64,000 nt of DNA. It comes from Eudromia elegans (taxonomy: Eukaryota; Chordata; Aves; Tinamiformes; Tinamidae). The notes under the pieces are model-generated. The model ran no database searches. It saw only the letters and a list, made by a program, of their open reading frames with translations, and was not told the origin of the DNA. The DNA is taken from positions 930,001-994,000 of the forward strand of contig PTEX01000004.1 in assembly GCA_003342815.1 (NCBI GenBank), given 5' to 3'. Position 1 is the stretch's first letter; each line of letters starts with the position of its first letter. This document shows, piece by piece, positions 25,340-36,804 of the stretch. The translations under genes and the position numbers were made by a program.

Positions 25340-28300
25340 GTCCAGGGGTGCTGGGGTCTGCACCTCCCCTCTTTCAAAAGAGCTCCCTGAAGACCAGTGC
25401 CAGCCCTGTCTGAGAAGCTAACAGATGATTTCAGTGGGTTAAAAAGCCACATCTGCAGTTTGCATGGAAACCATCAAATAAGCCAAGCCCCAGTCCCAGC
25501 AAATACACAGGAGACTTCCCTACAGCTACTAAAAGGTTTTTTTTTCTTTCTGCTCTCCTCAGAGACCTCACTTACACAACCACCTCCCTGCTGACACACA
25601 AGAGTAAACAAGTCCCCCAAAGGGCTGAGACCACAGGGCAGTTCTGGAAAGGCACAGGAGCAGACACAGGGCCCAGCCAGCTCCCTCCAACCATGCTCTC
25701 CTTAAGGACGCCAGGCCAGAGAAGAAAGGTTATCACATCGATTGCACAGACACAGGACAAGGCAAGAAAGGCAAAAGCAGCAGCGTCCACACATAACTAG
25801 AATAGAACCCAGTATCTGAGATAACCCCTTACCTTGAAAAACGGAATTTCAGTCACTTTCCCCTCACACTGCATCCTGTGGACAAGCCTCCATGGTTTCT
25901 GGCCCAAACACAGGACTGCATAACTGTAGCCACCAGATACCCATCCTGCTTAGCAGCACTAATTGGCTGCAGATAGGATAAGGCTCTGCAGCTGTGCCTC
26001 AGTTAATTAGCTAGAGAGGGTGATAGAGCATTCAGGATGGCATCATGGCAGCTGGGTATGAACATACCACATCCTGCATAATGCCAAGAGATCCAAACAA
26101 CCAGCCCAAAGTCTGCTGGACTACAAACCAAAACTGGAGGAATCTGAATCAGAATAACACACTTCATTGGCCTGAGTAGTAATATGAAAATCCCAGTGGT
26201 GCTGCAGTAATAAATTTATAATACATGTTACCTTTATATAAAACTGAAAAAATCCCTACAGAAAATACTGATAAGGAACAATTCTGCTTGGCACTTAGGT
26301 GAACATGCTTAATGAAATTTGGTAGGACTTCCCATCTTTTACTTCTATGTCTTCTCCTTCAGCAAAACAATAACTATATTCTTTTTGTTTATTAACCCAC
26401 AAATCTGCAATTGGTGTACATGGGAGAGCCTCTATGTACCTATATGCCTCTATTTCTGCTCCTATGGATGGAATAAGAACTGCTCTAGTGACCAACATGA
26501 CTCATGCACTTACACTGTGAGCACGCAACAGTCTCCTTCTATCAGTGCAAGATAGTTAGTTGGTTTTTGGAGGAGGACCAGATCAATTCCAATGCCCTTA
26601 TGCTGTTTTGAAGGGTCTTCTGGTGCAGGATAGCAAGATGGGAACTCACCCTGGATTTCTTCTGACCTGAAAGCAATTGCAAATGAAGACTCACTGACAG
26701 TGAAAATAATGATGTAATGACTTAAATATCCAAAGGCCAAGAAAAAGAGAAGGAACAGTCGGAAAGCTATTGAGAACAGCAGAACTGAAAAATGATCTAC
26801 ACATCTCCCACCTTACTGGCAACTCAGGGTGACTTTTTTTATTATTTTTAAACTGTAGGAAGTGATGCTGTCGTGATGAGGCGAGAATGAGGTGGCTGCG
26901 AGGTTTCTCTAAGGAGTCTTTAACTACCCTCTGGGTATATTAGCGCCTGCCAGCAACACGTGAAACGCTTGAGTATTAGCTTAGCTCTCTTTCTCCAGTT
27001 AAAAGCATTAAATTGCAGATGCCAAGTGTTTTCTTCCCCTCATTCTCCTTCAAATTCCTGAAAGCTAAGGTAATTTTGTCATGAGTCACATTATAAAAAG
27101 AACAAGTGATGTGACTGCTCCCACTTACCCTGCACATGTACAAAACAAATATTCTCTGTCCGCTCTACCTTGACTTGCTGGTGCCCGCAGTCCTATCACC
27201 ACAGCCATCTGTTTAAGCATTAATGCCAAGCTCTGCTCCATGAAGTAATTTTATTTTTATGGGCAGAGGTGAAGGGGGAAGAGAAGGAGTTGGAAATCTC
27301 TTTTCCACACCCCCTATCTCATTATGCTCCTGTCACTTCCATTACATTCACAGTATTGATACATGTTAATGAATGGAATAATTTTGCTAAAGCACAAGTG
27401 AAAATTCCAAGTGAGGAAAGAAAGCATATATCCTCAGATCACAGAAACCGCACGGAAACTGCAGTGCTGAAACATGGCAGAAATTGAAAACAGGGACACC
27501 TCAAGGTTCCGTCCACAACCACTTCTCTCCCAGAACAGAAGACTGATGCTACTAGACTTCTTTATGAACATCAGCCATACAGTGACACAATCGGATCATT
27601 ATGACACTTTGTATTTTTCTTCATCAGATTCATTAGCAGTGGAAAGAATTATGGTCATTAATTTATAACTTAAAAGCTCTAGAACTGCCTGAGACAATTG
27701 ATAGGTTTTTACATTAAGTTCACCAACCAAAGTTTTCTTCCCAACTAAAAGATATGGTTTTGTCTGCATTCAATGAAACGTTATATTCTAAAAAACAGCC
27801 TCCCTGTCACCTTGCTCTTGGGAAACCATCCCAGCTCCTCCCCTTCCAACCCTCAGGGCATGGAGTTACCATTTTCACAACCAAGGACACCCAAAGCTCA
27901 ATCTGAACCAAAGACAATCTTGTGAAGTTATATGAAAACATACAGTTTTAGTTTTTATTTGAGCTTACTTTTCCAAAATTTCAGCGACAAAAAAACGGCA
28001 AATACTGCTGAAAGCAAATATACAGCTATGTTTTGACCTTAGGCAAATTTCAAACCATTACCATGCTATTTCTGAGAGAGGGATAAACGGTGGAAAATCT
28101 GGATCCTCATCTCTCAGTTCTACTCTTTTCTCAGAATTCATCCCTAGCTGCACCTAGAGTTTCTCTGTACGAGCTGCAAGTCATAAGCAGGAACAAGTGA
28201 CACTGAACTCTGCCTTACCATTCGCTCTTTCTAAGGACTGATACAGGCTGTAGACGCCCTGATGTTTTAGAGATTCTAGATGCCCCTTTGTTTCAAAAGC

Positions 28301-29929
28301 ACTTCTGCAAAGCCTTTTGTCAGTTATCTATTAATTTTTTTCAAAAAAAAAGTTTTTGTTGCATAAATAACTACCCAAAAACATAATTCAGTAGAAATTT
28401 GACCCCTTTTCCTTCTTAATGGGCTGAACTAGACTTTTGTGAATGGATTTGTTATTCAGAAACATCTACTAAATAGTTCATCTGAGCACATTTCCGCCTC
28501 CAGAACACTTGCAAACTGCTCACTTCAATAATTCTCTATTCACAGTGTGTGATGGGTAACACGGTATTTTTTCCAGTTCCTGACTGGAGGAAAAAAAACT
28601 TTTTAAACATGAAGGAATAAACAGCAAATGCTAAATCATTGTTCATATATTACTTTCTAAGATAGGTGACTATAGGATTAAACACTAATAATAAAACCTT
28701 TGGAATTTACAAAATACAGAAACATTTTCACAAACACCTAGTGCTTATCCAAATACTTACAAGAAAGGGATAATTTGAACTCAGAGATAGCAGGAATCAT
28801 ACTCGGCACTTTTATTCGAGAAAGTATTTATGAATTGCTTTTTGTATTAGGCAGCCAATTTTAATATTAGAGAGTGAACATTTTAAACTCTCAGTGACAC
28901 TACAGGAAATAAGCCTTAGTTGAACTGCACTACAAGATGTAATGCTTATACCCAAGAGTTCATTATGTTTTTTCAAATGGAAAAAGCAGCCAAACAATTC
29001 TTCTATATCCAACAAAATTTAGTATTTTTTATGCAGGTTCAGCACCTTTGCTGCTGGCAATCAATTTCTTTTCTTTTCCTACTTTGCATATTATACATAT
29101 ATGTGAGTAGCTTCACTTTCCTCCCATAACTGTGATACTAAATCTTTTCCTCCTCTCCTCTCTTTTCTCCCCCCACTACCCGCTCACTCCTCACTGCAGA
29201 GCTCTATTTGATTACAGCGTGACGCATAATGATCATCATGAACCGCGAGGGCCAAAAACGTGGGGGTGACAACCTCAACAGCTCAGGTTGGTTACTTCCA
29301 GGCCAGCAGAGGAGATGTGCTCTGCTGTATGATTTAGTGAGGGGATAGCAGCATTCTGCTGGCATGGGTGTGCTGCCGTGCCATCGTGTTTGCACGGTGA
29401 CATTTGGGCGGTGACTGACGGGCCATTTTTGCAGGACTCGCTCAGACAGGGTGTGGCTGTGCCGTGACTTTGCCTCGTGGGACGTAATTTTTTTAAGAGC
29501 AAGAAGAGAAGAAGCTGTTTGCACTGACAGAAGTCAGAGTAGAGACAGATATAATAGGTGCCACTTTAGCCATCTACAGTAACAGAGTCTGTTCCTTCCA
29601 AGTTCTTTTCTTCATCTTTATTTTGAGCTTGATGTAATAAACACACACACACACAAAAAAGCTAGAGCTAAAAACCAAGGCATCGAAAAACAACCACCTC
29701 CCTACCCCTCAAGCCTAGGCACCCTACCCCACAGTAATCAGATCTTCCTTCTCATTCATTCGTCACGGCGGTGCTCACCCCCTCTTTCTTGTGATCAATA
29801 CTTTTTTTCCTTCTTTTTTTTCTCCCCAGCAAGGAGCTGGCTGTGAGCTTCAAGGCTGAGGGGGACTTTGATTCAATGCTAACTTCAAAGGGAATGTGCT
29901 AGGTGCTTACACACGGGTGACATGCCATC
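25340..29929. other. Unique non-coding DNA
   Basis: No gene or clear repeat apart from the (AC)7 run at 29641-29654. A motif-dense patch at 27060-27270 (TCATGAGTCACATTATAAAA, GTAATTTTATTTTTATGGGC) could be regulatory. Nothing further is supportable. Confidence 0.5.
29641..29654. repeat. (AC)7 microsatellite
   Basis: Seven AC units followed by an A run. Short simple repeat. Confidence 0.85.
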
Positions 29930-30060
29930 AGTTCTCTTCTCGCACTCGCTGTGCCTTGATGAATAATCAAGGCAGCTTTTATAGAGATGCAAAGAATGCC
30001 GAACAGTTTGTCTCTGAGTCAGTTGACATTTTTGTTTTATAAATAAAGTAAATGAGGGCG
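29930..30060. promoter_or_regulatory. Candidate enhancer block
   Basis: Dense recognisable factor-type motifs occur in a short span. There is an inverted pair of TCF/LEF-like sites forming a perfect 8-base palindrome with a 5-base spacer (GCCTTGAT / ATCAAGGC at 29953-29973), an AP-1-like TGAGTCAG near 30015, and an AT-rich MEF2-like TTTTATAAATAAAG near 30034. There is no open frame. The combination suggests a conserved regulatory element, but this is inference from motif texture only. Confidence 0.3.
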
Positions 30061-31139
30061 GGAAACACAGACACAGAGTGAGAGCTGCAGATCTGCGCCA
30101 ACCTCGTCAGTTCTCACCTAGCCTCTGTTACAGAAAAGTTACAGTCCTAAAAGGCTCATATCTCTCACCTGCTAAATTAATAAATCTTGAGACAGTTTAC
30201 AGGAAGGACAAAGCAAATCTTACAGTGGATGCTTGTTCTCTTATATGTGTAGTGGAGGCAGAAGAGATGGAGCTGAAAGACCTGCAACATTGCTGAGAGG
30301 ATTTTTAAGCTATTCTAATACTTAGTAGAAGTAACCTGGTTACCAGCATTGCCCTTTAGATGCACTTGGAACCTGACCTGCAGCACCCACCTTCATTCCA
30401 GCCCTGAGACAGCAGCAATCTGTTCTTTCATGAATTCAGAGTTCTGTCAAGACTTTAATATCCAGCACAAAATTAGGAGGTGAAAAAAATCACACGGAAT
30501 AATGCCCATCTGAATCACAAATTCCAAGTAATAAAGTAATCAACTGTCTTGGTGGTTGGTCACTTATTTTAGTAAATTTTTTCAGTAGCTGCAGCAAAGA
30601 AGTGTTAATCCCAGCCTGATGCATTTGTACTCTGCACCCAGCCTGCTGCGTTCATACACCATGCCATACGTTCTCCCCAGCTTGCTGCCCAAAGGGGTAA
30701 GAAGCAAGATTGCCGTAAGAAGCAAGATTGCTGAAGGATGTTTTGGATGTTTCCAATAGAGGCCAGCTCCCAGGCCATACCAGTTGCACTGCTCTCAGTG
30801 AGCATTTCCAGGGTATCTGAGTGCAGAATTCACGACATGATACTGAGGCAATGGCTAAACCCTCCCCAAAAACATAGCCAGCACTGCACAGCAAGACTGA
30901 TGGGAAAGAGTCTTAGGTCATTTTCTTTATTTATTTTTCTTAAAATGACTAGAGGAACAAAACATTTTTTCTTAAGCATCTAAAACAACCTGAGCTGCTT
31001 TTAAGAACATTAAAGCATTACACAACCTCAATCTCAATTTTCCTGTTGGAAGCAAAACAAAAGCAACGCTGTACCTTTGCACCTTCCCAGAGCTTCACAA
31101 AGATGTCCCGTTTTTAAACAAAGCTAAATTTAGAGAGAG
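30061..31139. other. Unique non-coding DNA
   Basis: Contains the 18-base tandem duplication at 30697-30732. No gene or interspersed repeat recognised. Confidence 0.5.
30697..30732. repeat. 18-bp tandem duplication
   Basis: GTAAGAAGCAAGATTGCC is followed immediately by the same 18 bases with one change at the last position. The near identity implies a recent duplication. Confidence 0.9.
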
Positions 31140-31214
31140 AGACTTGGTGCTAGGAAGGGCAATGGGCAGGCTGCCTGGCAGCAGGCTGGTGGGGACATCA
31201 GCTGGAGATTGCCA

Positions 31215-31370
31215 GCCCCAGCGGGAGGGCGTGAGGCGCTGCCACCGCTGCTTGGCCCTCGAGGCACCTCACGGCCACGTCCCCACCTGCGGCGGTCCCG
31301 GGTCCCAGCCTGGCTCCGGTCAGAGCGGGCTCTAGGACCATCAGAATGAGCCTGCAGCGCTCCCGTGCCA
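31215..31370. other. Small CpG cluster / GC-rich islet
   Basis: Fourteen CpG dinucleotides in roughly 145 bases (31221-31365), against a CpG-poor background. Both strands are open across it: 63 codons plus, and 93 codons minus at 31198-31479. Neither translation is recognised. It may be a small CpG island (promoter or enhancer), a GC-rich piece of an old retroelement, or a lncRNA first exon. Confidence 0.35.
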
Positions 31371-31371
31371 G

Positions 31372-32379
31372 AAGGCTGGTGCTGAAAGCTCTGACAGGCT
31401 GATTATCACAGGGCATCACCAAGAGGATGCAATCCGACATCCAAGGTGTTTTCCACCAGGTCATCCTCTCTCTTACCAACTCTACAGGTCACATCTGCTC
31501 TCCTCCATCTCTTTAATCTCCTATGGCTCTGCCTAAGCTAATGGACGTAGAACCTCAAGTAGAGTAATATCAAGCAAGGGTTGATGGGCACAGAAATCTC
31601 TACTTAGGATAAGAAACAGTCCAAAATAAAAAATTAGGATGCTACATGTAATATAGAGATGTTAACTGAACAGGCCTGCAGGGAGACACTTCCCTGGAAG
31701 TATAAAGGAAAAAAAAAACCTTGCTGATATAAATCACATTTGTTTAGCTGGAATTACAACTATATGTTTAAGTGTCAGATTAGCTTATGGACAAGGTGCT
31801 GTTGAGCCTGCATCTAAAGATACAAAGAAGGCAGAAGTTGACCTAATGGTCTGAGAATGGAGACATCTACATCTTTCCAAAGTTCCATCTTAGTAGATAT
31901 ACATACTAATCAGTATACTAAATCCTGACAGGAAAGGCCCAGGGTGAGGTTGAACCTGGACAGTTTAGGCTGCTTGATAAAAAATAAGATAGCTCCTACT
32001 TCAATGAAAAATGTAAAGAGGAGCTTCCTTTTGAATTTTCAGCATCAAAAATTTCACCCAAAAATAAGTCAGGAAAGCCAAGTATGCATATTATGCTCTG
32101 GTGATCAGCAAAATCTTCAGAGATTATGTAGAAGTGTACATACATGTATATTGTTTTCCTAGTGTTATTCCCATTCAAAAAATAAAAAATAAAAATAAAT
32201 AAAAAAAGATAGATAGAGCATCTGTTCCAGAAGCAAGACAGGCTGTCTACTCTGAGCAGATTTAGAGCTCACCTTTATGGGTGAAACTGCTCGTTCCAAC
32301 GAAGCCTCTGCTTACAATGAGCCCTGCCAGCAGCTCCCCCTCGATTAATTTCTGGGAGCAAAAGTTCAACCCCCTTCAT
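31372..32379. other. Unique non-coding DNA
   Basis: Holds an A-rich AAAT-type simple repeat at 32177-32216 and nothing else identifiable. Confidence 0.5.
32177..32216 (+). repeat. A-rich (AAAT)n/GATA simple repeat
   Basis: Imperfect AAAAT/AAAT units ending in GATAGATAGA. Low complexity. Confidence 0.85.
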
Positions 32380-32720
32380 ATTCTTCTCTGCAGCTGAAGC
32401 CTTTCACTCTTTCAAAGGGTCAGGGCACACAGACAGGTTTATGACAGCCATTACCTTGCGCACGCTGAATGTTAAAGAACGCCAAGTAGGCACGGCAGAA
32501 ACCAGACGTGGAAACGACAGCACCAAGCCAAATGAGACGTTCCACAAAGAGGGCTCCCCTTGGTCACATTATGGTAGCTGGAGTTTCCCATGACCTTCAA
32601 GATGCCACTTTAGCACTCTCTGAAGAGATTTAAGCAGCCTCTCCGCTATTAAGATGTTCCTTCATTTGTCAACAGAAAAGCTGCTAAATTGCTGCCCCGA
32701 GCAAATTTACATAGAAATTA
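32380..32720. promoter_or_regulatory. Candidate conserved non-coding block
   Basis: About 340 bases of mixed composition with scattered CpGs and motif-like words, including a nuclear-receptor-like TCAAAGGGTCAGGG near 32414 and TTTGTCAACAGAAA near 32666. There is no long open frame and no repeat similarity. The texture resembles vertebrate conserved elements. The evidence is weak. Confidence 0.2.
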
Positions 32721-35319
32721 CCACTGATACTCTGAAAATAGTACAGAGAATTACAGCAGAGCCACCCAGCAGAAACACTCCAGGATAGGCAGCCTATGAA
32801 TAGTCATTGCTCAAAGCAAGAGGGAGAAAACACACTGGACTTGCAGTCGTTGACAGAAGTGCATTCAGCGCTGGGAGCTCTAGTGGGGCTTGGGGTGCAG
32901 CAGTCCCTCAAACTCCCTTTCCGAGGTTTCCAAGTATTTACAAGTTCCCTTTGCATATCTTCTCATGCAGCTCCATCTTCACACCAGAAGGGGAGAGGAG
33001 AGAGGGAATTGCTACCCCATCCTCATAAAGGATGCCTGGCTTTTCAGGCTGGCACGCTGATCTTAATGGTCTTGTCCCTGATATGCAGCCCTTCCTGCCA
33101 CCTCTGTGAGTAACTCCTTGAGGAGAGTATTCCCATTGGGTTGAACTCCTTCACCCTCCCATCTGCACTGAGACTCCTCAGTGCCCTTGTCCCTTCTTCA
33201 GTCCCTGGATGCAGGACCCACTGGCTCACCCGCCTCCTCACACTCTAGAGGCAAGGCAGAAGCCCGATTTTCATCTCATGACCTCTTCACTAGGACACCT
33301 CATCTGATCACAAGGAGCCGTCCTTGGCAAAGTTGCAGTAATGTGCTATCGTTACATAATTATTTTGTCAAGCACTATATGTGGTAGCAACCAGATTCTA
33401 AGCTGGCAGAAGCTGCTGGATCAGAGGCCCAGGGAAGAGTGACCTCAATCAGCAAACAGGTGACTGGAAAACCCTTGAATGGAAAACACTCTCCCCTATG
33501 TGTAGATATACATATATGCAAGTGCATTTATGTGTTTGCATCTTGAAGACAGGAAAAAATAGGTGGGTATTCAGCAGGCTGTGGGGTATTCTAGCCTTAG
33601 CATGTGGTCCTACCATGAAATGACTCTCTAGAGCAGGAGAAAATTCCCATTTCAAACACTGCTCAAAGCCATCATAGGGGAATGAGTAGCTTCCACTTCT
33701 TAAAACAAACAGCCAGCTAATATTTATTCCACTATATAGACAAAACTCTGCCTTCTGTCAAGGGGAAAGGAATAAATTGTTTTCCCATAATGGTGTTTTC
33801 TTTTCAATCAATTTCCTTTCAAGCTTGATTTAAGAGGATGCCATGTCAGAACCTCAGGCAAATGGGAGAAGTCTAAGACACTCCCCCATCAAAGCTGAAA
33901 ATGATGATGCAGGCAAACTCAGGGAGTTCAATCTGCCCATCAGCGCTGCACACCGGGGCAGCCACACACTCTCCCTCCTCCTCCTCGGATAGAAGGGCGT
34001 GCAGCAACAGGGCCAGCAAGGAGCATGATAGAGCTAAGAGCACAGGAAGCGACGGGAATGGACACAGGCTGAAGTGCACGCTGCGCTTCTTAGCAATGGA
34101 TATATAGCTGTTACAGGTCATTTTGCTACACACACTTACTTATATATTCAATGTATTACAGGTATTTTCAGCAAGAAGTCCATACTTACCATTATCTTAT
34201 TATTTATAAGCATGCACATAATTATTAGAAAGGAAGAAGAGTTAAACTAACAGGATCCCTGGCTTCTAAGAAAGGTGATAAGGGGCAAGAATGAAAAAAA
34301 AGGCTTCTCCTGCGGTGTTATAGCCACTTAGACCTAGGTCATCAGATATGAGGGAAAAAAATATCTGCCTGCTTAAAAAGTGTATATATTCTGTATATTT
34401 AATAGATAGCCTTATGGACTGGAAAAAAATCACAGTAGTTTCTATTTCACACTGAAATTGGTGTTGTAGAAGCATCTACTCTGCCATCTACTTCTTTTAT
34501 ATGCATATTTCAAGGAAGACTTCTTCCAGGAGAAGAGGACTTTACAGAGAAAATACTTAGAATTTTTAAATCTCTGTTTTTGACATTTTGACCCTCATTG
34601 AGCATGAGCACTCAAAACAGTTCAGATAGTATCTGAATAGAAACACATAGTCTCAAAATATCAGTAAGGTATTAACAGGTGCATAACCAAAAGATAGAGC
34701 AGCCCCTGTTTTTTCTCTTACAAAACTGCTCTCAGGAAGCAGCACTCAATCATATAAGCAAGGTCTTCATAAGTGACAGGATTTTCAGTGCAACATTTGG
34801 GGAAGGAAAAGGGGATTTAAGCAATGCAAGTTCCAAGTTCTTTCTGACAGAGATTTCATTTGGATTATTGCTGTCTCAAGACAGGCGAACTTTGAATGTT
34901 TGTGTGCAATGATTTCCTCATGGCAGCACACTAACTCAGGAGCTAGCAAACTACTTGGCTATGTGCATAAGAGGATGTTAGATGAACTTTGCAAGCAAGA
35001 TCTCTAACAGCGACAAGAGTTAGTTAAGCAAAGGCCAATGGACACTTACTACAATGGCATTCCCATTTCCTGACCTTAATTCTCTCACTACTTATCTACA
35101 GGCACAATATGCCTCATCCACTGCTGACTCAGCCTCTTAGCTGCCAGCTCAGTCAGAGAAGGGGGCTGGAGAAGGGACTGAGTTAGCACTGCACATGGCC
35201 AAACTAAGGCTTGCAATGGGAACTTGCTTGCAGTGCCAAGGCCTTAGGCATGCACATGCCTATCTGTGTGTGCACCGGCATAAGAAGTTCATGGGACACT
35301 TTTAATGATTAAATTTTGT
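32721..35319. other. Unique non-coding DNA
   Basis: No gene supported. A GC-richer patch at 33890-34110 carries an open frame on the minus strand with a signal-peptide-like profile, discussed as a finding. The remainder is AT-rich. Confidence 0.5.
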
Positions 35320-35580
35320 CCACAAATGTGGGTCAAAATTTTCAAAAATAGACATCTCAAGTTAGGCATTCCAAAATCCATATTTAAGCACCCAGAGAAG
35401 TGGTCTCATTCTCACAAATGCTGAAATTGCCAAGAACTGTTAACAGGCTCAAAACTTGAACAAAAGTCAAGTCAGTTCTTTTTGAAACTTCCAAACTTTC
35501 TGTTTCAAAATGGATTCAAGAGCCTAAGTTTAGGCACATGAATTCTTGACTGTAAAGACTCTGGACTCTAGTAATTGGCC
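35320..35580. repeat. Ancient amniote interspersed repeat (candidate)
   Basis: Contains the ordered words GGGTCAAAATTTTCAAAAAT, GTTAGGCATTCC, AAATCCATATTTAAGCACC, GTGGTCTCATTCTCACAAAT and GCCTAAGTTTAGGCAC. I recall this order from an old, widely dispersed repeat in turtle, crocodilian and bird genomes ('...aaatccatatttaggcacc...gatttcacaagtgctgagc...'). I do not remember a reliable family name. The copy is much diverged. Confidence 0.45.
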
Positions 35581-36261
35581 CAGATGTTCAGCAGCAGCTG
35601 TGAGGCGCACTGCCTAGCTCTGAGAAGGATCACAAGGGTACCCATCGTCCTTGTTGACCAACATCCTGGTGGTATTTATGACTGAAAATTGCAGCAACTA
35701 CCAAAAGGACCCAGGGAGCCACTGTGGTGGCTGACCTGACCATGATTTCCTTTACCTCCGTCTGCACAGCAGCCATAGAAAGGATGGAATCAATACAAGG
35801 TAACACCACCCAAACGGCCCCCTCCCTCTGTCACAGTAATCCTCCCATGACTGCCTATTTCAATCTCTAAACCTACACAACATAAGGAAAGTAAGCCCAA
35901 TATTTTATCAATGCCAATCATATTTATTAAACATGTGAATAGGGTATATCTGTTTACTTAAATGTTACCAAGCAAAATTCAGTAACATCTTGTGAAACGG
36001 ATGTCAAAATCTTCAGCTTAGGGAAATTAAAGGGAAACACACACATACCACTGCTTGGTATAGTGGAGTACAGAAACTAGAAATTAATTCCCAAGGTACA
36101 GGAAGCTGGGTAGGCCCTGAAGTCATTTTTATCCAGCAAGTTCCCACTTCATCACTTCATGCACACGTTTTTACAGTTCTCTTTTCCCAATCGCTTACTA
36201 AGAAAGAAGAGCATATGGGAAGAAGCCTGCTAGAAAATATCTGAACAAGCAGGGAGAGGTT

Positions 36262-36276
36262 AAAAAAAAAAAAAAA
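36262..36276 (+). repeat. Poly-A run (A15)
   Basis: Fifteen A residues. Simple repeat. Confidence 0.9.
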
Positions 36277-36770
36277 GCAAGGATTGGCATGCAAAATGGC
36301 CATTAAAAAGGGAATAAGTAATAAAAGGATAGAACGATACTGAGTGTAATGGTTTGAACATAGCACACAAAACAACTGGCAGCAGAGAATGAAACATGAG
36401 CAGAGCAGGACGGTCACAAAGAAACAGCTGGATGGGCACCAAGAGCTCAGTTTGACACCTCAGCAGCCACTTGAGTGAACTGCACCCAAGGAGATCAAAA
36501 AGGCACAACAGTCACAAACAGGCATAATAGAAATACAAACAAGGCTTTCGGCTGGAGGAGAACTACACATACGTGGCTATACCAAACCCAGAACTGGTCA
36601 GATGGCTGGTAGCCAGTTGTTTTATTCTTACTCTGAGACCCGACTTAGTGAACCAATGCAAGGAAAGCGTGAGGAGCTACAGAGTCAACTGAACAGCTCT
36701 TACCTACCACTGCATGATGAGAAGTTTTGCTGCCTAAGACTGGCAACACAAGAAGAAAAAGGATGTCTGT

Positions 36771-36804
36771 GAATATTAATATTTCTATTAATATTAATAT
36801 TTCT
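36771..36804. repeat. AATATT palindromic tandem repeat
   Basis: Two to three overlapping copies of an ATTAATATTTCT-like unit, including the palindrome AATATTAATATT. Low-complexity, strand-symmetric AT sequence. Confidence 0.75.
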
